A stretch of DNA of 5,626 bases from Micropruina sp. (GTDB taxonomy: Bacteria > Actinomycetota > Actinomycetes > Propionibacteriales > Propionibacteriaceae). A model generated the notes under the pieces. The model saw only the letters and a list, made by a program, of their open reading frames with translations, did not search any database and was not told the DNA's origin. The stretch covers positions 521,241 through 526,866 of the forward strand of contig CP059261.1 of NCBI GenBank assembly GCA_013693855.1, in the 5' to 3' direction. The position numbers were made by a program, and so were the translations under genes. Below, piece by piece: positions 1 to 5,426 of the stretch; position 1 is the first letter of the stretch; every line of letters begins with the position of its first letter.

Positions 1-963
1 ATCGAGGTGACCCCAGTCCGCGCCCCCGCGGTCGCGCCCACGGCGACCCTCCGCTCGGCGACCGCGACGCCCGCCTCCGCCGGCTACGTCCTGGGCGACG
101 CGCGTTTCGACAGGTGGGGGCACCTGGTGTCCGTGGCCGGCCTGTCGGTGGCCGACGGGGCGGTCACGCTGTGGCGGGCACCGACGGAGAACGACCATCT
201 GGCGACGCACGGCTCCTACGAACTGGCCGACCCCGCCGAGACGCTGGGTCTCGGCGTCGCGGGGCCCTCGTCCGAGGAGCGGTGGCGGGAGGCGGGCCTG
301 GACCGGCTCCAACACCGTCTCGTCAGCCTCGCCGCGGGACCTGACGGCCTGACCACCCGCTACCGGTTGGCCGCGGCCAACTCGCCCTGTTACGTCACCG
401 TGGACCAGTGCTGGCGGTGGCTCGACGATGCGCTCCACCTGGACGTCGACGTCCAGCCCTCGACCGGCTGGACCGTGACGTGGCCGCGGGTCGGCGTCCA
501 TCTGCTGCTGCCGGCGGAGTACGCGTCGGCGTCGTGGTTCGGCACAGGCCCGGCCGAGAACTACGCCGACAGCCGGTCGGCCGCCCGCGTGGGCCGCTTC
601 AGTGCCGCGATCGACGACATGACCGTTCCCTACGCCGTCCCCCAGGAGACCGGTCATCGGGAGGGCCTGCGCGAGTTGCGCCTCACCGGGGCGGGGCTTC
701 CCGCCCTGACCGTGGTCACCACGCCCCTCAGCGGGAGGCGCCCCGGGTTCGTGGTGGCGCGCCACAGCGCCGAGGAGTGGACCGCCGCCGCGCACCAGCA
801 CGAACTGCCGGCGCCGACCGGGGTGCACCTGTACCTCGACCTGGCCCAGCACGGACTCGGATCCCGTTCGTGCGGCCCCGACGTCCGTCCCGAGCACGCA
901 CTCTGGCCCCGTCCACTGTCAGCGTCCCTCCGCCTGAGCGTCGACGGTCGCGAGGAGCGATGA
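1..963 (+). CDS. lacZ: Beta-galactosidase (GH2), C-terminal part, 5' end outside window
   Basis: This is the C-terminal region of a LacZ-type GH2 beta-galactosidase, a cytoplasmic enzyme that hydrolyses terminal beta-D-galactosides such as lactose. The frame is open to base 1. The GTG at 7 is an internal codon rather than a believable start, because the protein begins in the linker before domain 5. Seen in the sequence: the entry to the small-chain domain (LWRAPTENDHL, about residue 56), then WFGTGPAENYADSRSA (about 177), PYAVPQETGHREGLREL (about 209) and LYLDLAQHGLGSRSCGPD (about 276). These match the domain 5 blocks of LacZ in order, including the PQE(N/T)G motif. The family is about 1000 residues, so the catalytic barrel with its two glutamates should lie upstream of the window. 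The stop (961-963) overlaps the next gene's ATG, indicating an operon with translational coupling to the alpha-galactosidase. Nothing looks broken in the visible part. Confidence 0.93.
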   Translation: MEVTPVRAPAVAPTATLRSATATPASAGYVLGDARFDRWGHLVSVAGLSVADGAVTLWRAPTENDHLATHGSYELADPAETLGLGVAGPSSEERWREAGLDRLQHRLVSLAAGPDGLTTRYRLAAANSPCYVTVDQCWRWLDDALHLDVDVQPSTGWTVTWPRVGVHLLLPAEYASASWFGTGPAENYADSRSAARVGRFSAAIDDMTVPYAVPQETGHREGLRELRLTGAGLPALTVVTTPLSGRRPGFVVARHSAEEWTAAAHQHELPAPTGVHLYLDLAQHGLGSRSCGPDVRPEHALWPRPLSASLRLSVDGREER

Positions 964-1920
964 CGGGCTGGAGGATCGCGCTCCAGGCCGACGACGTCGC
1001 GCTCGTCCTGGACAGCACGGATGCACGGCTGCCCGCCCTCGTCCACTGGGCGCCGCGCTGCCGGGCCTCGACGCCGCCGGCGTGGACGCCCTGGTGCACG
1101 CGTGGCTGCCACCCCGGCTGCCCAACGCACCGGACGTGCCGGTGCGCCTGTCGCTCGTCCCCGAGGCGCGCACCGGCTGGACGGGGCACCCGGGGCTGAC
1201 GGGGGCGCGGAACGACGGCTCAGCGTGGTCGCCGGACTGGCGTGTGGCTGAGGTTCTCGTCGACGGCGAGCCCCTGGGGAGGGCGTGACGTTGCTGGGCC
1301 CGGCGACGGTCACCTTCCGAGCCGCCGACGCGAGCGCGCGACTGGGGCTGGTCGTGGACGTGGAGATGACGCGGCAGGGCCTGGTGCGTGCCCGGGCGGC
1401 CGTCCGCAACGACGGCGACGACGACTACCGCGTGGACGAGCTGCTGGTCGCCTTCCCGGTGCCCGGTCGCGCCCGCGAGGTCCTGGACTTCGCCGGTCGC
1501 TGGACGAAGGAACGTGTGCCGCAGCGGCAGGTACTGCAGGTGGGCACGCACTGGCGCGAGGGTCGGCACGGACGCACGGGCGCGGACGCCGCGTTCGTCC
1601 TGCACCTGGGGACGCCGAGATTCGGGTTCGCCCAGGGCGAGCTGTGGGCCGTCCACACCGCGTGGAGTGGGAACCACGTCCACTACGCGGAACGTACGGC
1701 CTACGGCGACCAGGTGGTGGGCGGCGGTGAACTCCTGCTCCCCGCCGAGGGCGTCCTGCCGCCGGGCGCCGTGTACGGCGGTCCGTGGGTGTACGCCAAC
1801 CACGGCATCGGGCTGGACGCCGTGGCCCGACGCTTCCACCGTTGGCTGCGAGCGCGTCCGGGGTACCCGAGCGGGCCTCGTCCGGTCACGCTGAACGTGT
1901 GGGAGGCGGTCTACTTCGAC
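960..1920 (+). pseudogene. Alpha-galactosidase (GH36), frameshifted and 3'-truncated
   Basis: Remnant of a GH36 alpha-galactosidase, which would hydrolyse melibiose/raffinose-type alpha-galactosides beside the beta-galactosidase. It starts at ATG 960 inside the lacZ stop (ATGA), with GAGGAG at 952-957 close upstream. The first frame gives MTGWRIALQADDVALVLDS and LPALVHW, the N-terminal beta-sandwich start. One G is missing at about 1048-1050; restoring it gives HWGAALPGLDAAGVDALVHA. A second G is missing in the run at 1276-1279; restoring it gives GEPLGEGVTLLGPATVTF. From there the frame is open to PRPVTLNVWEAVYFD, which in this family is the first strand of the (beta/alpha)8 barrel. The following TGA (1921-1923) belongs to foreign sequence. 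About 321 codons remain of the roughly 700 usual, with no catalytic aspartates, so it cannot be an enzyme. The G losses might be sequencing errors; the truncation is not of that kind. Confidence 0.88.
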
Positions 1921-1923
1921 TGA
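1914..1923. other. Deletion junction between two convergent broken genes
   Basis: Alpha-galactosidase homology on the + strand runs to about 1920 (..WEAVYFD) and stops before the expected next residues. Primase-helicase homology on the - strand comes in from the right and runs to about 1922 (..FLGELDDRQ), then enters the antisense of the galactosidase and stops at the TAG at 1911-1913. The two genes converge and both lack their 3' halves. A single deletion that removed both ends and everything between them explains this; an inversion or other illegitimate join is possible. No insertion-sequence end or long repeat is visible at the join, so non-homologous joining is likely. The exact breakpoint cannot be fixed to better than several bases by eye. 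Confidence 0.7.
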
Positions 1924-2378
1924 CGATCGTCGAGTTCTCCGAGGAAGGGCGCGTTGAGTTCGCTGCCCGGGCTCCGCTCGTCAACGCAGGCAAGCTCGCT
2001 TCCGGCTTGAGCGACAAGGGTTGCCGCTTGCTCGCGCAGGCCTCGCGGCAGGAGCAGGTCGCCGTTGACGGCGACGTCGAAGCCCTGGATGAACCGGGGG
2101 ATGTTCCAGGTCGAGCGCCGGGCACGCTGTGCCTCGTAGAACCCGGGGTTGTGGATCGTGGCGGCGTGCCGGAGTGCCGCCGACAGTGCCGGCGGCAGGT
2201 CCTCGTCGCGGATCGTCAACCGGGAGCCCGGGGTTGCTCGCACCTGGGCTGGTGGTCGTGGTCGGACAGTGGTCGCAGGGGAGGCTTCTAGCTTGGTCAC
2301 CTCAGGGCCGACGCTGATCCGGTCGCGTCGGCCGGCCGCGGTCACATGGCGTGGGGTCATCCGGTCGAGGCGGGAGAG

Positions 2379-2381
2379 TTA
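2379..2381 (-). other. In-frame ochre stop in the primase-helicase gene
   Basis: On the - strand the codons read GAT CAG TGG GAA TAA CTC TCC CGC CTC GAC. The protein homology runs unbroken and in one frame on both sides (PDQWE, then LSRLDRMTPR), so this TAA is a premature stop rather than the natural end. Relatives usually have an aromatic residue here, so a one-base change from TAC or TAT is the likely origin. It is codon 275 of the gene after the insertion sequence is removed on paper. It would already have cut off the helicase before, or independently of, the IS insertion. Confidence 0.75.
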
Positions 2382-2565
2382 TTCCCACTGATCTGGCCAC
2401 GGCCCCCACGTGGCGAGGTCCACGAACAAGGTCGTGCGGCGTTCAGCGCGGCGCCGTCCGTTCAGGGGTGCGGCGATCAGGTTCCCTACGCCGGACGAGC
2501 CCACCGGGACGGTGTCCTGGTTCGGGAAGAGTCGGTCGTAGCTGGACAGTGGCATGGATCCGCGC

Positions 2566-2570
2566 AGCCC
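2566..2570 (+). repeat. Target-site duplication AGCCC, left copy
   Basis: AGCCC directly precedes the TGTC terminus of the insertion sequence and is repeated exactly at 4755-4759, just after the other terminus (GACA). Five base pairs is within the 4-8 bp range known for IS21-family elements. Removing the element and one copy rejoins the primase gene in frame (HRAM-GLRGSM), which independently confirms both ends. Confidence 0.9.
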
Positions 2571-2587
2571 TGTCAACGCCGCTCGAA
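2571..2587 (+). repeat. IS21 terminal inverted repeat, left (istB side)
   Basis: The first 17 bases (tgtcaacgccgctcgaa) match the reverse complement of the opposite end (tgtcggcgccggttgaa) at 13 of 17 positions, including the terminal TGTC and the CGCCG core. Confidence 0.85.
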
Positions 2588-2623
2588 CTTTGACCCCTTT
2601 CGCCGGTTGAATGTTGACCCCTT
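2585..2623 (+). repeat. Tandem end repeats, left IS21 end (putative IstA sites)
   Basis: Two 15-bp copies, gaactttgacccctt (2585-2599) and gaatgttgacccctt (2609-2623), lie 24 bp apart in direct orientation and differ at two bases. IS21-type elements are known to carry such multiple terminal repeats, which the transposase binds. The spacing and the shared TTGACCCC core support that role here; binding itself is inferred. Confidence 0.75.
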
Positions 2624-2627
2624 GGGG

Positions 2628-3422
2628 TTAGTCGTCGGTGGTGGTGGCGGGGGTGACACGGCCGAGGTCGCGGTCTTTGAGTCGGTAGCTGTCGCCTTTG
2701 AGGCCGATGATTTCGGCGTGGTGGACGAGTCGGTCGATCATGGCGGCGGCGACGACGTCGTCGCCGAATACTTCGCCCCAGCGGCCGAAGGGCTTGTTGC
2801 TGGTGACGATCAGGGAGGCTCGTTCGTACCGGTTGGAGACGAGTTGGAAGAACAGGTTCGCCGCTTCGGGTTCGAACGGGATGTAGCCGACCTCGTCGAC
2901 GACCAGCAGCGGGTAGCGGCCGAGCCGGATCAGCTCGTCTTGGAGCCGGCCGGTGTGGTGTGCGGTGGCGAGCCGGTCGACCCAGCCGCTGGCGGTGTTG
3001 AACAGGACGCGGTGGCCGGCTTGGCAGGCGCGGATCGCGCAGGCCGGTGGCGAGTGGGTTTTGCCGGTTCCGGGTGGTCCGAGGAGCACCACGTTCTCCT
3101 TCGCGGTGACGAAGTCGAGGGTGCCGAGGTGGGCGATGAGGTCGCGTTTGAGGCCGCGGGCGTGGTCGAAGTCGAACTCTTCCAGGCTCTTGCGGGCGGG
3201 GAACCGGGCGGCCCTGATCCGGCCCTCACCGCCGTGGGCGTCGCGGGCGGCGACCTCGCGTTGGAGACAGGCGGCGAGGTATTCCTGGTGGGTCCAGGCT
3301 TCGGTGCGGGCACGTTCAGCGAGCCGGTCGGCGGCCTCCCGCAGCGAGGGCGCTTTCAACGCTCGGGTGAGGTAGGCGATCTCGCCGGCGAAGTCCCGCT
3401 CGCTGGTCTTGGCGGTGGCCAT
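2628..3422 (-). CDS. istB: IstB, AAA+ ATPase helper of transposition (IS21 family)
   Basis: IstB is the DnaC-like AAA+ ATPase that works with the IstA transposase, binding target DNA and regulating strand transfer. The protein is 264 residues, normal for the family. The chosen ATG (3422) shares its A with the istA stop (TGATG), a typical coupled overlap; GTG at 3425 would add one residue. Motifs with this start: Walker A GPPGTGKT at 115-122, Walker B LLVVDEVGYIPFE from 172, sensor-like IVTSNKPFGRW from 205, and MIDRLVHHAEII with the conserved arginine near 231. One oddity is that the residues after Walker A read HSPPACAIRACQAG, where relatives read close to HLATGLAIRACQAG. The DNA fits a one-base loss near 3053-3055 compensated by a one-base gain near 3037-3040. 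This alters about five residues of the P-loop helix and may weaken ATPase function, unless it is a read error. Confidence 0.94.
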   Translation of the reverse strand: MATAKTSERDFAGEIAYLTRALKAPSLREAADRLAERARTEAWTHQEYLAACLQREVAARDAHGGEGRIRAARFPARKSLEEFDFDHARGLKRDLIAHLGTLDFVTAKENVVLLGPPGTGKTHSPPACAIRACQAGHRVLFNTASGWVDRLATAHHTGRLQDELIRLGRYPLLVVDEVGYIPFEPEAANLFFQLVSNRYERASLIVTSNKPFGRWGEVFGDDVVAAAMIDRLVHHAEIIGLKGDSYRLKDRDLGRVTPATTTDD

Positions 3423-4660
3423 CACGCGACCCCGCCCTCATCGTCGGTGACCAGGTGGTCGTACACACTGAGGTTGCGTTGCTCGACCTCGCTGTCGGTG
3501 ACCGGCCGCAGTATGCCGCTGCGGGCCCGCCGCAGCTGGTGGCCGGCGGCGGCGTGGTCGGGGTCGGTGATGGTTTGGTGTTTGCACCAGACGCGTTCGT
3601 GGTCGGCGACCAGCCGGCCCTCACACCACGCTCGGACCCGGTGCAGGTCGACCACGATCTCGATCCGGCGCCCGATCACCGCCGGATGCACCGAGTAGTC
3701 GTTGGAGTCGATCCGAACGTAGTGATCCCGCGCCAGCCGGGTCGATGACCGCCACCCGACCACCGGAGCCACGGGTGGCAGCGACACCATCGCCGCCTTG
3801 TCGGTCGCGATCCGATCCGTCGGGGCACAGCCCAGCGCGCGGCGCCTGCGGGTGTTCACCACCGCGAGCCAGTCGTGGAGCTGGGTGTTGAAGTCGTCCG
3901 GGCCGGTGAACGTGCGGCCGGGCAGGAACGAACGCTCCAAATGGTCGTGGCAGCGTTCGATCAGCCCTTTCGCTTCGGGGTCGGCCGGGCGGCACACGAT
4001 CACCCTGACCCCGAGCGTGCCGCGGAACGCCTGACACTCCTCGGTCAGCTCCGGCCGCCCTGCCCGCCACCGGCCGACCGCGCCCTCCCCGTCCCACACC
4101 AACACCCTCGGGGTGGCGCCGAGACCCTCGATCAGAGACCACCAGCCGGCGAACAGGTCGTACTTCACCCGGGAAGGGACCAGTACCGCCGACAACCAGC
4201 GCGAGTAGCCGGTGACCATCGTCAACACCGGCAACTCGGTCGGCCGACGTACCTGCCCGAAACCGACCGGCAGCTGGATCGGCGGGAACCAGAAATCGCA
4301 CTGGGCGATCTCGCCCGCCTGGTACGCCGTACGGGACGCCGGGTCCGGCGGCAGGTAGGCCGGCCGAAGCTCCGCGACCCGTTCCTTCAACACCGTGATC
4401 CCACGCGTCCAGCCGATCCGCTCCGCGATCACCGTCGCCGGCATCGTCGGCACCTCCGCCAACAACTCACGGATCCTCGGCTCGAACCCGTCCACCGCCG
4501 AGCCGGCCGGCAACCGGACATACCTCGGCGGCCCGTCCGAGCCGATCGCCGACCTCACCGTGTTCCTTGAGATCCCCAACCGGCGAGCGATCGCCTTGAT
4601 CGCCATCCCCTCGGCCCGATGCAACCGGCGGATCTCAGCCCAGTCCTCCACGCTCAACAC
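3422..4660 (-). CDS. istA: IstA, DDE transposase (IS21 family)
   Basis: The transposase of the element; it recognises the IS ends and performs strand transfer. GTG 4660 gives 412 residues beginning MLSVEDWAEIRRL, the usual N terminus of this group. The frame stays open to an ATG at 4702, which would add 14 residues lying in the terminal repeat region. A GAGGGG ribosome site sits 9 bases before 4660 and supports that start. Domains in order: N-terminal helix-turn-helix (IKAIARRLGISRNTVRSAI, about 21-39); RNase H-fold core with D122 (AQCDFWF), D190 (VLVWDGEGAVG) and E235 (PEAKGLIERCHDHLERSF), the DDE triad; and a C-terminal beta-barrel-like region (DHYVRIDSNDYSVHP, about 312). Length and motifs are as expected and no lesion is seen. 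The stop overlaps the istB start, so the two are co-translated from one transcript initiated at the right end of the element. Confidence 0.95.
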   Translation of the reverse strand: MLSVEDWAEIRRLHRAEGMAIKAIARRLGISRNTVRSAIGSDGPPRYVRLPAGSAVDGFEPRIRELLAEVPTMPATVIAERIGWTRGITVLKERVAELRPAYLPPDPASRTAYQAGEIAQCDFWFPPIQLPVGFGQVRRPTELPVLTMVTGYSRWLSAVLVPSRVKYDLFAGWWSLIEGLGATPRVLVWDGEGAVGRWRAGRPELTEECQAFRGTLGVRVIVCRPADPEAKGLIERCHDHLERSFLPGRTFTGPDDFNTQLHDWLAVVNTRRRRALGCAPTDRIATDKAAMVSLPPVAPVVGWRSSTRLARDHYVRIDSNDYSVHPAVIGRRIEIVVDLHRVRAWCEGRLVADHERVWCKHQTITDPDHAAAGHQLRRARSGILRPVTDSEVEQRNLSVYDHLVTDDEGGVA

Positions 4661-4669
4661 TCCCCACGA

Positions 4670-4675
4670 CCCCTC
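4670..4675 (-). promoter_or_regulatory. Ribosome-binding site of istA
   Basis: GAGGGG on the - strand lies 9 bases upstream of GTG 4660. It favours that start over the in-frame ATG at 4702, which lies further into the IS end. No clear -10/-35 promoter was recognised in the 94-bp leader between the IS end and istA. Confidence 0.55.
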
Positions 4676-4700
4676 GACTCGAAGAAGTCGAGAGTCAGCC

Positions 4701-4740
4701 ACGGGGTCAAGATTCGGGCGGCGACACAGGGTTAGCTTTC
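4701..4740 (-). repeat. Tandem end repeats, right IS21 end (putative IstA sites)
   Basis: On the - strand gaaagctaaccctgt (4740-4726) and gaatcttgaccccgt (4715-4701) repeat with a 25-bp period. They mirror the pair at the left end. The outer copy is more diverged than the inner one. By analogy with IS21 end structure these are probably transposase-binding sites. Confidence 0.65.
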
Positions 4741-4754
4741 AACCGGCGCCGACA
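4738..4754 (-). repeat. IS21 terminal inverted repeat, right (istA side)
   Basis: Read on the - strand from 4754 it begins tgtcggcgccggttgaa, matching 13 of 17 bases of the left terminus. The TGA within it also supplies the stop codon (4739-4741) that ends the interrupted primase reading frame. Confidence 0.85.
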
Positions 4755-5392
4755 AGCCCCATCGCGCGGTGAATGCAGGCCGTGCCCATCGCGCGGGCGT
4801 CTGCCGCAGGTACCGGTGCGGTGAAGAACGTCCACACGTGCGCCCCGCGTCCCGACTGGGAGATCTCAAGACCGCACGGCACCCCAAGCGACGCAGCAGC
4901 CTTCACATACGCGTGCGCATCCAACATCGCCTGGGGCCCGTCGAAGTCGGCGGCAAGCCACCAACAAGTCGCATCCGGCAGCAACGGATACAGGCCGATG
5001 AACAACTCAGTGTTGCTCAGATGACGGGCGATCACCTCGGCGGTCAACGGCAGGGGCCGACGGTCCCACAATGAGCCCTTGCCGAACTGATCGCGGGTGA
5101 CCGGCGACCAGCCTTTGGTTCTCTTCCGAGGATTCTCCCAGTGGTACGCGTAGACGTCGCGTCGAGCCGCGAACAGCTGCATGTAGAGAGCCAGCTTCGC
5201 CTCCGGTGGCGAGGCGTTCGTTACCAGGCCTGGATCGACCGGAGCCAGCGTCGGCTGCTCGGGTGGCGGTTCGACTCCGTTGGTTATCCGGAGCAGACTC
5301 CGCAGCCGCTGGTTCTCCGCACGAAGCTCGGCGAGTCGGCGCTCGAGACCGCTGAACCTGTCCGGTTCCGGCATCAGGCCGCACCGATCCAT
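4739..5392 (-). pseudogene. TOTE-type archaeo-eukaryotic primase protein, N-terminal part (5' piece, cut by IS21)
   Basis: The 5' piece of a primase-helicase gene of the TOTE conflict-system type, a class of predicted anti-invader proteins in which an AEP domain precedes an SF2 helicase. The 217-residue frame has a short coiled coil (LERRLAELRAENQRLRSLL, about 16-34), a variable linker, then the AEP start (LALYMQLFAARRDVYAYHWE, about 67-86). The metal-binding motif is WWLAADFDG (D149, D151) and the nucleotide-binding motif SGRGAHVWTFF (180-190, H185). The frame then runs into the IS end and stops after five or six IS-coded residues. The rest of the domain lies across the element at 2570 and below. 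Start: ATG 5392, or ATG 5374 (MPEPDRFSG), which sits nearer the coiled coil; neither has a strong ribosome site. If made, the product would be a truncated primase without helicase. Confidence 0.85.
4755..4759 (+). repeat. Target-site duplication AGCCC, right copy
   Basis: Exact copy of 2566-2570, directly abutting the GACA terminus of the insertion sequence. Confidence 0.9.
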
Positions 5393-5426
5393 TCGATCCA
5401 GGCCGGGCGCGTGGCTTCTTCTGCGG

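Larger units (their letters stand above)
1914..2570 (-). pseudogene. TOTE-type primase-helicase protein, middle part (3' piece of interrupted gene)
   Basis: Second piece of the gene whose 5' piece lies at 4755-5392. Reading leftward from the insertion sequence it gives LRGSMPLSSYDRLFPNQD, GNLIAAPLNG and TLFVDLATWGPWPDQWE. These blocks follow the AEP core in TOTE-type proteins (usually written FPNQD..GNLIALPLQG..FVD). An in-frame TAA at 2379-2381 then sits where a tyrosine codon is common, and the same frame continues as LSRLDRMTPRHV, through LRHAATIHNPGFYEAQRARR, to LLLPRGLREQAATLV and FLGELDDRQ. These are the linker blocks normally found just before the SF2 helicase Walker A motif. All helicase motifs are missing beyond about 1920. 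By frame this piece is codons 212-430 of the reconstructed gene, whose relatives are much longer. It has no start of its own and should not be expressed as a separate protein. Confidence 0.85.
2571..4754 (-). mobile_element. IS21-family insertion sequence, 2184 bp, complete
   Basis: A complete two-gene IS21-family element inserted in a primase-helicase gene, with its genes running right to left. The ends are imperfect inverted repeats that start TGTC (2571) and, on the other strand, TGTC (4754), giving the TG...CA termini typical of the family. Inside each end is a pair of 15-bp repeats that resembles the multiple end-repeats known to bind the transposase. The cargo is istA (3422-4660) and istB (2628-3422), overlapping by one base. 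The flanks carry a perfect AGCCC duplication, which suggests fairly recent transposition with no later rearrangement at the ends. The ends and istA look intact; istB carries a short altered stretch after its ATP-binding loop that may affect activity. Confidence 0.93.

Noticed and set aside
408..1199. A 263-codon + strand frame spanning the lacZ/alpha-galactosidase boundary
   Set aside because: Its first half is an out-of-frame shadow of lacZ. Only the part from ATG 960 is meaningful, as the alpha-galactosidase start before the first frameshift.
1285..1923. GTG 1285 as a real start for a separate 212-residue protein
   Set aside because: It falls in the middle of the GH36 N-terminal domain, and upstream homology resumes after restoring one G. 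No convincing separate ribosome site and no catalytic domain follow.
1911..2360. A free-standing 149-residue gene on the - strand starting at MTPRHV
   Set aside because: The start is an internal methionine. Homology continues upstream through the in-frame TAA in the same frame, so it is part of the broken primase-helicase gene.
2618..2627. Palindrome ccccttgggg after istB as a terminator
   Set aside because: The stem is short with no loop or T run, and it overlaps the IS end repeat, which explains it better.
2346..3698. A 450-codon open frame on the + strand
   Set aside because: It is antisense to istB, part of istA and the primase remnant. Its composition (runs of G, V, A, E, D) is the typical mirror of a high-GC gene, and it resembles no family.
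5393..5426. Promoter or operator between the antitoxin and the primase gene
   Set aside because: Only 34 bases, with no clear -10/-35 pair or inverted repeat visible; nothing supportable.
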